Assembly: GCF_029891735.1 (NCBI RefSeq)
Contig: NZ_JANQDH010000082.1
Location: forward strand, 1 to 64,000
Reading direction: 5' to 3'
DNA: 64,000 nucleotides
From: Chrysosporum bergii ANA360D
Lineage (GTDB): Bacteria; Cyanobacteriota; Cyanobacteriia; Cyanobacteriales; Nostocaceae
The position numbers were made by a program, and so were the translations under genes. Shown one piece after another: positions 25,885 to 35,449 of this stretch. The notes below the pieces were generated by a model, which saw only the letters and a list, made by a program, of their open reading frames with translations, did not search any database and was not told where the DNA came from. Position 1 is the stretch's first letter. Each line of letters begins with the position of its first letter.

Positions 25885-26739
25885 GTGAACTTTAATCGCC
25901 ATATGCCCTTACGTCAAAGTTTATCAAAACATGGCATTGAACTTTCCTATTTAGAGTGGAAAGAAGGTAAAAAACCTCTGCTGCTATTACACGGTTTAGC
26001 AGATAATGCCTTGGTTTGGTTACAGTTAGCAGAACACTTAGCCCCAGACTATCACATAATTGCCCCAGATATGCGTGGTCATGGTGACAGCAGCAAGCCA
26101 AAATCAGATTATACCTTTGCCAGTGCGATCGCTGACTTAGAGGCGTTGATGGATCATTTGGGTTGGTCTTCTGCACAGGTTGTCAGTCACTCTTGGACAG
26201 GGAAACTAGCAGTCATTTGGGCTAGAAACAATCCCCAACGTTTACGCAGCATGGTTTTAGTTGACCCAATTTTTATTTGGAAAATGCCTAGTTTATTGCG
26301 GTTAACTTTTCCCCTGTTATACCGTTATTTACCCTTTCTCAAAACTATGGGTCCTTTTACCAGTTACTCAGAAGCAGAAGCACAAGCCCGCCAGTTATAT
26401 CAATATCAAGGCTGGAACAGCTTACAGCAGCAAGTATTTCAAGCCGGAATTGAACAAAAACCAGATGGGAGTTGGGGTAGTAAATTTACTGTTGCTGCCC
26501 GTGATGGTATTTTTGCTGATGTCCTCAGTGTACCTGGTTTCATTCACCCCATTGACACACCAACATTATTTGTCCAGCCTGAAAAAGGTCTTAACCGTCA
26601 AGAGTGGCAAATCCAACCCTACAAAAAGCATCTAAAAAACTTCCGCCTTTGCCAAGTTCCCGGTAATCATTGGCCATTTCTCACTCAACCTGAAGCATTT
26701 AACCGGACTATAGCCGCATTTCTCAGAGAACATAAATGA
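25885..26739 (+). CDS. Alpha/beta hydrolase
   Basis: A 284-aa alpha/beta-hydrolase-fold protein starting with GTG. Oxyanion-type LLLHGLADNALVW lies near residues 34-46, followed by PDMRGHGDSSKP. The nucleophile elbow is SHSWTG (Ser after His; an S rather than G precedes it), an acid residue lies in the region after FVQPEKG, and the catalytic His is in PGNHWPF near the end. It could be an esterase, lipase or haloalkane-like hydrolase; the substrate is not visible. The preceding small membrane-protein gene is 4 bp away and they probably share a transcript. Confidence 0.8.
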   Translation: MNFNRHMPLRQSLSKHGIELSYLEWKEGKKPLLLLHGLADNALVWLQLAEHLAPDYHIIAPDMRGHGDSSKPKSDYTFASAIADLEALMDHLGWSSAQVVSHSWTGKLAVIWARNNPQRLRSMVLVDPIFIWKMPSLLRLTFPLLYRYLPFLKTMGPFTSYSEAEAQARQLYQYQGWNSLQQQVFQAGIEQKPDGSWGSKFTVAARDGIFADVLSVPGFIHPIDTPTLFVQPEKGLNRQEWQIQPYKKHLKNFRLCQVPGNHWPFLTQPEAFNRTIAAFLREHK

Positions 26740-26835
26740 ATGATCATAATCTGGTGGTGGGAGGAAGATGCTCGCTGCTCTTAAAAAATCCACCAAACCC
26801 AAAATCTAAACCAAAATCTAAAATTGAAATTGCCT

Positions 26836-27555
26836 ATGTTCACAAAAAAAACCGAAAAATTAGATTTAACAGCTTTATTTGCAGCCCTATTAACATCCTT
26901 AACCTTACTCAGCTTCACGGCTTTATTAACACTTTCACCCAGATTTGCTACTTTAGCAACAACAGCACAAGCCCCACATAAAAAAGGTACTATTGACTAC
27001 TTTCCTTATAAAATCGGCAGAGATAAACAAGGTAGAACCGCTTTGTTTAACATAGCCATCTTATCTAATCAATATAAATGGCTACCGGGTAGTAATTTTC
27101 AAATTCAATTCAACCAAGAAATTATTAGTCTTGAACTGTTAAAATTGAAACTCAACCAAGAAAGCCTACAGGAAATAATGGCAGAAGCCACAGCAATAAT
27201 TGCCGTGGGTGTGGCTGGTTGTGGCGGTAGTCAAGCAGTTCAAGAAGGTCTGGCTTTAGAACGGTCCCAGGAAATTCAAAAACTAGCAAAAAGTTTATTT
27301 AAAAACACTCCCAGCGTCCAGAGTTACTATTTATTAAATCTTGGTCAATTTCAAACTAGTAACTGTCAGGAAAATCAAGATTTAACCGCCTACCAAAAAA
27401 GCATAATTATTATAGGTGTTAAACCAGAGTCAGAAGACGTAATTTTAGACCAAGCTTTACAAGATAGATTGCAGAATAAACCTTTTGCAGATTTTAAATT
27501 AAAAGATTACTCCCTGGCAACAATGGAAACTTTGAAAATTATATCTAGTAATTAA
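26836..27555 (+). CDS. Membrane-anchored or secreted hypothetical protein
   Basis: A 239-aa protein counted from ATG 26836 (a TTG lies 12 bp upstream). The N-terminus has a basic stretch (KKTEKLD) followed by a hydrophobic helix (about 12-40, rich in L, A and T) that is either a signal peptide or an anchor. The rest is a mixed alpha/beta domain with TAIIAVGVAGCGGSQAVQEGLALERSQEIQKLAKSL, which looks like a soluble OmpA- or nuclease-like fold, but I cannot assign it. Its 3' end overlaps the convergent histidine kinase gene by 11 bp. Function unknown. Confidence 0.55.
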   Translation: MFTKKTEKLDLTALFAALLTSLTLLSFTALLTLSPRFATLATTAQAPHKKGTIDYFPYKIGRDKQGRTALFNIAILSNQYKWLPGSNFQIQFNQEIISLELLKLKLNQESLQEIMAEATAIIAVGVAGCGGSQAVQEGLALERSQEIQKLAKSLFKNTPSVQSYYLLNLGQFQTSNCQENQDLTAYQKSIIIIGVKPESEDVILDQALQDRLQNKPFADFKLKDYSLATMETLKIISSN

Positions 27556-29473
27556 CCACACCATCCCCACCGGGTAACTTAACAGTAAAAGTAGCCCCTA
27601 ACCCCTCCCCCTGACTAAATACCTCAATAGTACCTTGGTGCAGTTCTACCAAATGACGAGCGATGGCCAATCCCAGCCCTAAACCATGTTGTTGTCCATT
27701 AAAATTTCCCTGACAATACCTTTCAAACACATAGGGTAGCAATTCTGGCTGGATACCAATACCTGTATCACTAACTTGAATTACTATTAAAGATTGATCA
27801 TTTTTGGTTAGTTGCACTTGCACTCGTCCACCCGCGGGAGTGAACTTAACAGCATTGGAAAGTAAATTATTTAAAACCTGTAGCAAGCGGTTACTATCAG
27901 CCAGAATAGGAGGAATAGACTCATCAATTACAGATTCTAAATAAATGCCCTTAGCATTAGCTAGGGGGTAAGCAGTTTCTACAGAAGTCTTAACAATGTT
28001 GTCTACCTTCACCGGGCTGATTTCCAGTTGCAACTGACCCCGGAGAATGCGGGACATATTCAACAAATCTTCCAGCAGCTTGGCCTGAGATTGAGCATTG
28101 CGTTCAATGGTTTCTAAGGCCTTGTTGGCGGTATCTGTATCTAACTTACGAGTCCGCAGTAACTTTGCCCAACCCAGGATAGCATTAAGGGGCGATCGCA
28201 AATCATGAGACACCATAGCCACAAACTCATCCTTTGTTTGGTTAGCTTTTTCCGCAGCATTGCGAGCGGCTTGTTCCATCTGTAACAAGCGATTTCGTTC
28301 CGCTTCCAATTGCTTGCGAGCATCTATATTAGTACCAGTACCAAACCACTGGAAAATCTCTCCCTGTTCATTTTTAATGGGTACACTTCTCACCAAATGC
28401 CAACAATAGCTACCATCATGTTTTTGATAGCGCATTTCTTGTTCATAGGACTTCCCTATCTGTAATGCTTTGATCCATTTCTCCATCACAGAGCCAATAT
28501 CATCTGAATGTATAACCTTTGTCCAGCCAAACCCCATAGCCTCCTCAACCTTTTGCCCTGTAAATTCATACCATTGTTGATTCACATACTCACATTCCCC
28601 TTGAGTATTGCAAATCCAGACAAGTTGAGGTATCAGGTTAGATAAATAACGATACCGTTCCTCACTAGCCCGCAAAGCTGTTTCCACCTGTTTTTTGTCG
28701 GTGACATCTCGCCAAGCAGCCACAAAGCCGTCTCCCATTTTGGTAAGGCGAATATCAATAACCCTGGTTAATTCCCGTTCACCATTTAAACCAGTATCAA
28801 CAACAGATTCTTTAACCAAAGGTTTACCAGTTTCCACAACTTGGCAACATTGCTCAAACAGTCCATTTTCTCCCATATTTAAAAGCAGTTGAGCCAGATA
28901 TTCTTCTGCTGCTCCTAAATTCATCCCTGTAAATTCCCACGCTGCGGCGTTCATATAGTCAACACGAAACCGGAGGATTTTGCCAGCGTCATCGCGTACA
29001 GTTGAAAAAATGCCGAAACAATCCAGCATATTCTCAACAGAGGTGCGGAAACGTTCCTCACTGCGTTGTAACTCTTGGCTGAGTTGAGTATTCCTAATAG
29101 CTGAGTGAATTGTAGAGCGCAAACGCTCACCAGTGGTTTGTCCCTTAACTAAATAATCTTGGACACCACTTTTCATTGCTTGTACAGCCACAGCTTCATT
29201 ACCATAACCAGTTAACATAATCACTGCTGGCATAATTTGCTGTGATTGCTGTTTTAATTCCGTCAAAAATTCCAAACCATCCAAATCTGGTAATAAAAAA
29301 TCTAATAAAATAACATCCGGCTGAGACTGCTGACACAATGTCAAAGCAGCCTCTCCCGATTCTTCTTCCACAATTTTATAACTATATTCTTCATCTTGGA
29401 GGAGATAGCGACAATAAACAAGCCGATCTTCAGGACAATCATCAACAATTAGAACATTTAGCGGTTGCAGCAT
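27545..29473 (-). CDS. Hybrid receiver-PAS-PAS histidine kinase
   Basis: A 642-aa sensor kinase with an N-terminal receiver domain (phospho-acceptor Asp58 in LLDFLLPD), two PAS/PAC domains (about 135-260 and 265-395; second with GWTKVIHSDD), a HisKA dimerisation domain with FVAMVSHDLRSPLNAILGW (His near residue 421), and a C-terminal HATPase with NAVKFTP, DTGIGIQ and GLGLGLAIA. It lacks membrane segments, so it senses inside the cell and is controlled by phosphorylation of its own receiver. It is the third gene of a phytochrome-response-regulator-kinase operon, 5 bp after the response regulator gene, which suggests it acts downstream in the same light-signalling relay. Confidence 0.9.
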   Translation of the reverse strand: MLQPLNVLIVDDCPEDRLVYCRYLLQDEEYSYKIVEEESGEAALTLCQQSQPDVILLDFLLPDLDGLEFLTELKQQSQQIMPAVIMLTGYGNEAVAVQAMKSGVQDYLVKGQTTGERLRSTIHSAIRNTQLSQELQRSEERFRTSVENMLDCFGIFSTVRDDAGKILRFRVDYMNAAAWEFTGMNLGAAEEYLAQLLLNMGENGLFEQCCQVVETGKPLVKESVVDTGLNGERELTRVIDIRLTKMGDGFVAAWRDVTDKKQVETALRASEERYRYLSNLIPQLVWICNTQGECEYVNQQWYEFTGQKVEEAMGFGWTKVIHSDDIGSVMEKWIKALQIGKSYEQEMRYQKHDGSYCWHLVRSVPIKNEQGEIFQWFGTGTNIDARKQLEAERNRLLQMEQAARNAAEKANQTKDEFVAMVSHDLRSPLNAILGWAKLLRTRKLDTDTANKALETIERNAQSQAKLLEDLLNMSRILRGQLQLEISPVKVDNIVKTSVETAYPLANAKGIYLESVIDESIPPILADSNRLLQVLNNLLSNAVKFTPAGGRVQVQLTKNDQSLIVIQVSDTGIGIQPELLPYVFERYCQGNFNGQQHGLGLGLAIARHLVELHQGTIEVFSQGEGLGATFTVKLPGGDGVVNY

Positions 29474-29478
29474 AACTA

Positions 29479-29928
29479 TTAGCCCACACCATCAGGGAGA
29501 ATTACGATATCTAACCAATAAGTGATGAAAGTTTGCAGAGTCTCAACTAGCCTATTAATATCAATTGGTTTCAACATATAACTAGCAACGGAATATCGGT
29601 AACATATTTCTATATCTTTTGGATTAGATGAAGTACTAAATATAACCACAGGAATATATTTCAGATTTTGATCCCCTTTGATTTGCTCTAAAACTTCTCG
29701 CCCATCAGTACCCGGTAAATTAAGGTCAAGCAAAATCAGCGCCGGACGGGGAGGGTTTTGCCCACTGTAAACCCCCGTGCGGTAAAGAAAATCCAAAGCC
29801 TCATCCCCATCGCTACAGCGAAAAACAGGATTAATAACACCTTGTTTACTCATGACTCGACAAAAAGCTTCAAAGTCTTCATCGCTATCTTCAATTACTA
29901 GTAAAGGCTTGACAAAATTACCAATCAT
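29479..29928 (-). CDS. CheY-like response regulator (Rcp-type)
   Basis: A 149-aa single-domain receiver protein without an output domain. The acidic pocket is seen in VIEDSDED, the phospho-acceptor is Asp68 in [10 protein letters not shown], then FSTSS (Thr/Ser switch) and the conserved Lys in MLKPID. Such Rcp1/RcpB-type regulators are typical partners of cyanobacterial phytochrome kinases; the C-terminal extension ITYWLD matches the dimer-forming tail of this subtype. It lies 127 bp downstream of the phytochrome gene and 5 bp upstream of the hybrid kinase gene. Confidence 0.9.
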   Translation of the reverse strand: MIGNFVKPLLVIEDSDEDFEAFCRVMSKQGVINPVFRCSDGDEALDFLYRTGVYSGQNPPRPALILLDLNLPGTDGREVLEQIKGDQNLKYIPVVIFSTSSNPKDIEICYRYSVASYMLKPIDINRLVETLQTFITYWLDIVILPDGVG

Positions 29929-30055
29929 GAGTCATAGCATTTCCTAAAAAATTACAAAATCAATGATACAAATCTTCTGGTGTGGGCATCTTCCATAATG
30001 TGGCAAGTTTTGGTAAAATTCCCCCTTAACTAAATGATGAGAAACCCGTTTACTT

Positions 30056-32326
30056 TTAGTCAGTGGTTGCGTCCGCTCCCTGTAATGTGAAATAAAAGGT
30101 ACTCCCTTCACCGTAGGTAGACTCCACCCAGATTTTACCGCCATGTCGTTCTACTATTTTTTTAGCAATAGTCAAACCCGCTCCAGTACCCCCGCCATAT
30201 TTACTCGGCCCATGTAATCGTTTAAAAATGCGGAAAATTGACTCAAAGTGTTGTTTTCTAATGCCTATACCATTATCCCGCACGTAAAATGTAATTGGGG
30301 ATGGCGGCTCATCTATATAACCAATTGCAATCCATTTTTCCGGTTTATCGTTGTATTTGATAGAATTAGCAATTAAATTATTAAACACTTCAACTAACTG
30401 GACGCGATCGCAATACACCTTTGGTAGAGGTCGGGGAATATCAATATTTACTTTCATTTCCTCAATGCGAGCGCTCAACAAATCTAAACTATGATGTACC
30501 ACCTGATTTACATCAGTTAGCTGCATAGAAAGGTCTACCCTTCCGAAACGGGAAAATTGCAGCAGTGAGTCAATTAAATCCTCCATGCGTTGAGTGAGAC
30601 GAATCAATGTTTTTAACTTTTCCCGACCTTCTTCCTTGAGGGTGTCGCCGTAATCTTCCATGAGGAAATTAGAGTAATTGTGAATACCCCGCAGTGGTTC
30701 TTTTAAATCATGGGAAGCAATATAAGCAAAAGCATCTAGTTCATTATTACTGCGTTCCAGTTCAATATTTAGCTGTGCTAGTTGATCTGCTTTCCGCAGC
30801 ACCATCCCAATAATTGCACTTCTCAACTCTAGCGCTGCATTCACCTCATAAGATTTCCAAGGTAGGGACTTTAATAAAACCATTTCTTTCCATAACTCAA
30901 AAGACTTACGGGGTGATAAGTGGATACTGCCATTTTCTGTTACTTCTACAGGTTTATTTGGATTACCCCCCCAATTTACAGTTTGAATCACTTCTGAGCG
31001 AAACCATAAAACATAGTTTTTCTGACCTTTGGAAATAGACAGGGCCATCAAACCACTACCCACATCCCGGAATTTTTCTGCTTGTGGGTAAACTTGAGAT
31101 AAAGAATCAGTGTAGAAAATTTCCTCCTGCTGGTTTTGACTCAGCCATTGGATTAAATCTTGAATATCTTGTTGTTCGGGTGTTTTTCCTAATGTAAAAT
31201 AACTGTCATGAAAATAAACTGCGGCTCCTTGAGCATTAACAAGATTGAGGAGATTTGGTTGTAGATTAATTAAACCGTCGATGAAGCTATTTTCTGATGA
31301 CATATACTCCACCAACTTGGAGTAACAAGACTTTACCCGTATTTTAGATTCTACATCTTCGCTATCTTCTTTAGCAGCCATTTCTAATGATGTAATTTGC
31401 CCCAAAAATTCACAAGCATTACGAATTTCGTAGGGAATATATTTAGGTGATTGATGATGACAGGCGATTAGTCCCCAAAGTTTTCCATCTTTCATAATAG
31501 AAATTGACATAGATGCTGTTACGCCCATATTGTGCATATACTCAATATGTAAAGGCGAAACACTCCGTAATACTGACCTGCTTAAATCTAAAGGTTGGTC
31601 AGTTAAAGGATTATTTATGGGTACAATTGCCGCAGGCTGATAGTAGGTATTTGGTATTAATCTTAACCAGTTTTGGCTATATAGTTTTCTGGCTTGTGTG
31701 GGAATATCAGACGCAGGGTAATGTAAGCCTAAATAAGCTGTCAGATATTCTGGCTTGTCTTCAGCGATAACTTTACCATTCCAATTTTCATCAAAGCGAT
31801 AGAGCATGACTCTATCAAAACCAGTAATTTTCTTAACCTCTTTGACAATAATTTGACCCACTTCTGTTAAGCTGGATGCCAGTTGTAGCTTTGACATTGC
31901 TACTTTGACTAAGTGGTAAAACTTAAAAAAACCATTGTTTCTTACAGAAATTGTCGGTTCTAGCTCTAAAATTAGCACTGGATGCCATCGGTGAATAATC
32001 CCATCAAAATGCACAGGCTGATTATCTACATTAATGGTCAATTCTAAGGGGTTAACAATTGGTAAATCCTCTTGATGTAAACAATCCTTGATGATGGTGA
32101 TTTGGTCTGACTCCAGCAAGTAGCTTAAGTTTTTATTGAGTAATTCTTGAGGTTGTACACCCAATAAGTTAAATGTATTATCACTCACTTGCAGAATAGT
32201 TAAATCTGGTTCTTTCAGGGTAAAAATTACTCCATGGGGTTGAATTAGTCCGGGGATATGAATTGGCTCTTTATTACAGTTGCTGATGTCAAATTGCACA
32301 GGGATAGTAATACTATTAATACTCAT
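30056..32326 (-). CDS. cphB: Biliverdin-type cyanobacterial phytochrome histidine kinase (CphB-like)
   Basis: A 756-aa red/far-red photoreceptor kinase with PAS-GAF-PHY-HisKA-HATPase order. The chromophore site is of bacteriophytochrome type: Cys17 in DISNCNKEPIHIPGLIQPHG matches the N-terminal biliverdin-attachment cysteine, and the GAF cysteine of Cph1-type proteins is replaced by Leu in SVSPLHIEYMHNMGV. The bilin-lyase pocket residues YPASDIPTQARKLY are intact. HisKA is DAFAYIASHDLKEPLRGI, and the HATPase has NSIKYND and DNGIGI. It is first in an operon with a response regulator and a hybrid kinase. CphB is the closest name I recognise, but BphP/AphB naming also exists. Confidence 0.88.
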   Translation of the reverse strand: MSINSITIPVQFDISNCNKEPIHIPGLIQPHGVIFTLKEPDLTILQVSDNTFNLLGVQPQELLNKNLSYLLESDQITIIKDCLHQEDLPIVNPLELTINVDNQPVHFDGIIHRWHPVLILELEPTISVRNNGFFKFYHLVKVAMSKLQLASSLTEVGQIIVKEVKKITGFDRVMLYRFDENWNGKVIAEDKPEYLTAYLGLHYPASDIPTQARKLYSQNWLRLIPNTYYQPAAIVPINNPLTDQPLDLSRSVLRSVSPLHIEYMHNMGVTASMSISIMKDGKLWGLIACHHQSPKYIPYEIRNACEFLGQITSLEMAAKEDSEDVESKIRVKSCYSKLVEYMSSENSFIDGLINLQPNLLNLVNAQGAAVYFHDSYFTLGKTPEQQDIQDLIQWLSQNQQEEIFYTDSLSQVYPQAEKFRDVGSGLMALSISKGQKNYVLWFRSEVIQTVNWGGNPNKPVEVTENGSIHLSPRKSFELWKEMVLLKSLPWKSYEVNAALELRSAIIGMVLRKADQLAQLNIELERSNNELDAFAYIASHDLKEPLRGIHNYSNFLMEDYGDTLKEEGREKLKTLIRLTQRMEDLIDSLLQFSRFGRVDLSMQLTDVNQVVHHSLDLLSARIEEMKVNIDIPRPLPKVYCDRVQLVEVFNNLIANSIKYNDKPEKWIAIGYIDEPPSPITFYVRDNGIGIRKQHFESIFRIFKRLHGPSKYGGGTGAGLTIAKKIVERHGGKIWVESTYGEGSTFYFTLQGADATTD

Positions 32327-32857
32327 TTTTTTGGTCTTGGTAGTTACAAGTAGTTTTGAGAGTAGCTGTAAGCTCTTAACCAGTAAATCGAATAATCCGT
32401 ATGCTTATACAAAATCCTACAGTTACACAAATCAAATGATGTAATAGTTTGGTTGGGGTGATCAAATACTCGTAATGCTTATATTTGCATAGTCCCTACA
32501 TCTAGGGTAACTATAATCAAGACGGAATTAATGGAAATACTCCTCATGAGTTGTGACTACTTTCTGTCCCATCTCACAATTGATGTAAAACTGTTGTATT
32601 TTGGCGTAAACTGTTGTTTAGGGGAGTATAAATAAAGTTGAAATTATGTTAATTTTTATAACAATTTTTATAACAATTTTTTCAATTGATCATTGGTCAG
32701 ATCATGTTCGCTTGATGACTATTAAACAGGGGGTAGCTGTAGCGGGCAAGATGCCCGCACTACACGACGATCATTTACACTTGTATCTCACGCATTTAAG
32801 AAATGCCATAACCAAAAGATCCAAAATCCAAAATTCCAAGAGGGTGGGAGTATCTGA
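32327..32857. other. Intergenic region holding dispersed repeat copy A
   Basis: About 530 bp between the phytochrome gene and a convergent gene pair. It contains a T-rich segment (32640-32690) and one copy of the dispersed repeat at about 32736-32810. A 101-codon ORF spans the repeat but lacks any family signature and shares translated repeat sequence with other copies, so I do not call it. Confidence 0.5.
32736..32810 (+). repeat. Dispersed repeat, copy A
   Basis: Begins GTAGCGGGCAAGATGCCCGC (a GCGGGCA/TGCCCGC palindrome) and continues through ATCATTTACACTTGTATCTC to AAGAAATGCC. The same segments recur in copy B (about 38290-38358, inverted) and copy C (about 55869-55946); the palindromic head alone recurs at 53538-53566. 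Confidence 0.7.
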
Positions 32858-33517
32858 CTACATTTCCTCATATTCGGAGGTTTCCACTCTTCTTGCTTCT
32901 GTGCGAGATGATGGCAAAAACTCAGCCCGACGCATAGGGCTAAAGGGCTGAGAGGAACCGTTGTAAGGCATGACTTGCACTGTACGGATAGGACGCTGCC
33001 GTGGTGAAAATAAAGCTAATACACCCGCTACTACAACACCTCCGCCAATGGTGAGGGTTGCGCCTCCTGCGGCCCAAACGATGGGTGAAGACCACCAAGG
33101 CTCCTGAGTTTGGGGCTTAAATATTTCTGATGCAACTTTTTGGCTGTTTTGTTGGGCTAGTTGCATCTGCTGGTTGTTCCAATTTTGGAATTGGAATTGC
33201 AGTTGTTGGTTTTGCGCTCTGAGTTGCTCGTTATCACTTTTTAAACGTTCTAACTGCATACTCAGTCGTTCCATTTCTACGCGCTGCTCTGGGTTAGCAG
33301 AGGCAGGGGGTTGATTGGGACTGGGATAATATGGATTCACCCCATAAGATGGATACATTGGGGGTTGGGGTATGACGGGCAATGTGACATTGGCGGGCAT
33401 TTGGGGAGAAGAAGCAGCAAAATTACTCTGCATGGGACCATCTGCACCCCTGAGCAATACCAGCGCCGCCAGCCCGGCCACAGCGACCCCACCGATAAAT
33501 GCCATACTCTCACTCAT
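32858..33517 (-). CDS. Two-helix membrane protein with central coiled coil
   Basis: A 219-aa protein: hydrophobic segment 6-24 (AFIGGVAVAGLAALVLL), a proline- and tyrosine-rich linker (45-75), a coiled coil (about 78-130, with MERLSMQLERLKSDNEQL followed by a glutamine/asparagine-rich stretch), a second membrane segment (about 145-170, VWAAGGATLTIGGGVVVAGVL) and a basic/serine-rich tail. I do not recognise a named family. The layout suggests a membrane scaffold or stress-response protein. It lies divergently from no close gene and is followed by the repeat-bearing intergenic region. Confidence 0.55.
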   Translation of the reverse strand: MSESMAFIGGVAVAGLAALVLLRGADGPMQSNFAASSPQMPANVTLPVIPQPPMYPSYGVNPYYPSPNQPPASANPEQRVEMERLSMQLERLKSDNEQLRAQNQQLQFQFQNWNNQQMQLAQQNSQKVASEIFKPQTQEPWWSSPIVWAAGGATLTIGGGVVVAGVLALFSPRQRPIRTVQVMPYNGSSQPFSPMRRAEFLPSSRTEARRVETSEYEEM

Positions 33518-33729
33518 GGCTTTTGCTCCTCTCTGTCTTGTGACTGATTCACTCTCACACTGATCATTGTTTGCCTACTCAACTCCAGATAATACTCAAC
33601 TATAGGTGACCGGACTAGCTAGTTTTTTTTTACAGCATACTGCTGTTAATATTCAAAACTATATTTGCCAAATTGTCCACTAAGTTACACTAAATTGTGG
33701 TAAAAAAACAACCCTGTTATTTTTTTATT

Positions 33730-34566
33730 TTAGTTTTTGGTTTTTGGCAAGTTGGGTGTTGATGGGTCAGGTGTCTTGATGGCTGTTTTGAGAGTTTGGC
33801 AAAATTCAGCGATGGCCTGTAGTCCCTGTTCTGGTGTTCCTTCTGCTAAACGTTTGACAAAGGCACTACCGACAATTGCTGCATCTGCCCCCCATTCTTT
33901 CACTTGACGAGCTTGTGCAGGAGCGGATATTCCAAACCCTACCCCAATGGGCTTATCTGTAAGACTACGAACTTGAGCTAGTAAATCTGAAACTCTCGAT
34001 TCTATCTGATTCCGCATCCCGGTGACACCGGTGACACTAACTAAATAAATAAATCCTTGGGAAGAGCGAGCGATCGCCTCTATACGTTGGGGGGAACTGG
34101 TGGGAGCCACTAATAAAGTTAAGTCAATACCAATTTCACTGGCGGGTTTGAGTAGTCCTTCTGCTTCTTCTAAAGGTAAATCTGGCACCACTAATCCTGA
34201 TACCCCGGCGGCGGCAATTCGTTGTAAAAATTTGTCTATGCCACGGTACAAAATAGGGTTGTAGTAAGTGAACAGAATGATGGGCGATCGCAAACTCTGG
34301 GTGGTAGTTTGCAACATTTCTAAGACTTGTTCTAGTTTTGTCCCCTGTTGTAAAGCACGGGTTGCGGCTGCTTGAATAACTGGCCCATCTGCTAGCGGGT
34401 CAGAGTAGGGGACACCTAGTTCAATTAAATCTGCCCCATGATGGTCTAAAACTTGCAGGGCTGCGGCTGTAGTGCTTAAATCAGGGTCTCCGGCGGTGAT
34501 AAAGGGAATTAAAGCACACTCTCGATTTTGTCTCAAGGTGTTAAAGCAATCAGAAATGGCAGTCAT
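33730..34566 (-). CDS. trpA: Tryptophan synthase alpha subunit
   Basis: A 278-aa TIM-barrel enzyme that cleaves indole-3-glycerol phosphate to indole and glyceraldehyde 3-phosphate, with indole channelled to TrpB. Diagnostic segments are [15 protein letters not shown], the catalytic Glu in [16 protein letters not shown], the catalytic Asp in [10 protein letters not shown] and VSVTGVTG at the phosphate site. Length is normal for the family; the proline- and threonine-rich tail is a few residues longer than usual. trpB is not in the window. It is downstream of the DUF3007-ndhL pair, a conserved cyanobacterial neighbourhood. Confidence 0.96.
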   Translation of the reverse strand: MTAISDCFNTLRQNRECALIPFITAGDPDLSTTAAALQVLDHHGADLIELGVPYSDPLADGPVIQAAATRALQQGTKLEQVLEMLQTTTQSLRSPIILFTYYNPILYRGIDKFLQRIAAAGVSGLVVPDLPLEEAEGLLKPASEIGIDLTLLVAPTSSPQRIEAIARSSQGFIYLVSVTGVTGMRNQIESRVSDLLAQVRSLTDKPIGVGFGISAPAQARQVKEWGADAAIVGSAFVKRLAEGTPEQGLQAIAEFCQTLKTAIKTPDPSTPNLPKTKN

Positions 34567-34635
34567 GACTCAAAAATTATCAATCAGTGGTCAGTGGTCA
34601 GTTAGCCAAGGAAAAATAACTGACCAATGATCACT

Positions 34636-34947
34636 TTACACTCGACCTTGCGATTCTTGTTCGATTTCTGCCTGAATTTTCGCTAGTTCCTCTGGGGTGA
34701 GTTCATCCAAACGTTTCTGGAGAAAGGCTTTTTCATACTCTTCTCGTTGCTGATGGTAGGTCATTTTATTTCCCACTGCGCGGAATATGTAGGAAGCTAA
34801 CCAACCTAGCAAGCCACTCACCAGCAAGACTTGGCTCCAGATTCCTGCTTGTAGATCATCTAAACCTACCAGATCTAGTCCTATATATGCCAAACCACCG
34901 GCAATAAAAACACCCAAGCCAATTCCAATAGCGTCAATGCGTCGCAT
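34636..34947 (-). CDS. DUF3007 family membrane protein
   Basis: A 103-aa cyanobacterial/plastid-type protein with two transmembrane helices (about 7-28 and 36-58) and an acidic C-terminal helix ending LDELTPEELAKIQAEIEQE. The fold and neighbours match the DUF3007 family found next to ndhL and trpA in cyanobacteria; its molecular role is not established. The start ATG at 34947 is 24 bp after ndhL's stop, consistent with one transcript. Confidence 0.85.
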   Translation of the reverse strand: MRRIDAIGIGLGVFIAGGLAYIGLDLVGLDDLQAGIWSQVLLVSGLLGWLASYIFRAVGNKMTYHQQREEYEKAFLQKRLDELTPEELAKIQAEIEQESQGRV

Positions 34948-34970
34948 GAGAGTTATGACCTACCAAATTA

Positions 34971-35183
34971 TTAAACTTCTATTTGTCGGGGACGGGGTCG
35001 CAGGTTGACAAATGGCGATAACAGCAACAACCCAGGTAAAAAGAAAAACACCATAAAATACATGATAGTGCGCTCTATGGAGGTGGCAACATACCAGCGC
35101 TGTTTGAGATACACCATCACCACAACAGGGATGACTAATAGGTAAGCTCCAGCTAAAGCTAGATACAACAGGGCTACAATCAT
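34971..35183 (-). CDS. ndhL: NAD(P)H-quinone oxidoreductase subunit L
   Basis: A 70-aa inner/thylakoid-membrane subunit of NDH-1, which carries respiratory and cyclic photosynthetic electron flow in cyanobacteria. The sequence is typical: two transmembrane helices (about 3-25 and 38-60) and an RPRPRQIEV tail. It is first in a likely ndhL-DUF3007-trpA transcript. Confidence 0.93.
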   Translation of the reverse strand: MIVALLYLALAGAYLLVIPVVVMVYLKQRWYVATSIERTIMYFMVFFFLPGLLLLSPFVNLRPRPRQIEV

Positions 35184-35449
35184 AGATTTTCTCTGGAAGT
35201 GGACAAAAAATATAGAGTGCTTCTGTTCTCCATCATAGGCCGAACCCCCTTGTTAAGGAAAGTCTAGCTAGATGAGAGATTAATTTTTGCAAATCTCAAA
35301 AAAATTGTTGTCATATTCTGGAATTAGATGCTATAGTGGTCAAGGCAGTAAACAAGACGAAAACTATTACGCATTTCTAAGTTATTAGATTTTAGTAGGT
35401 TTTCTCAGTTGCTGTTTAGTACCTGTAAAAAAAAACAAACTACCCGTTC

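Noticed and set aside
32646-32951. 101-codon ORF over dispersed repeat copy A
   Set aside because: It is mostly repeat sequence plus antisense of the neighbouring gene's end; the same peptide bits appear from other repeat copies.
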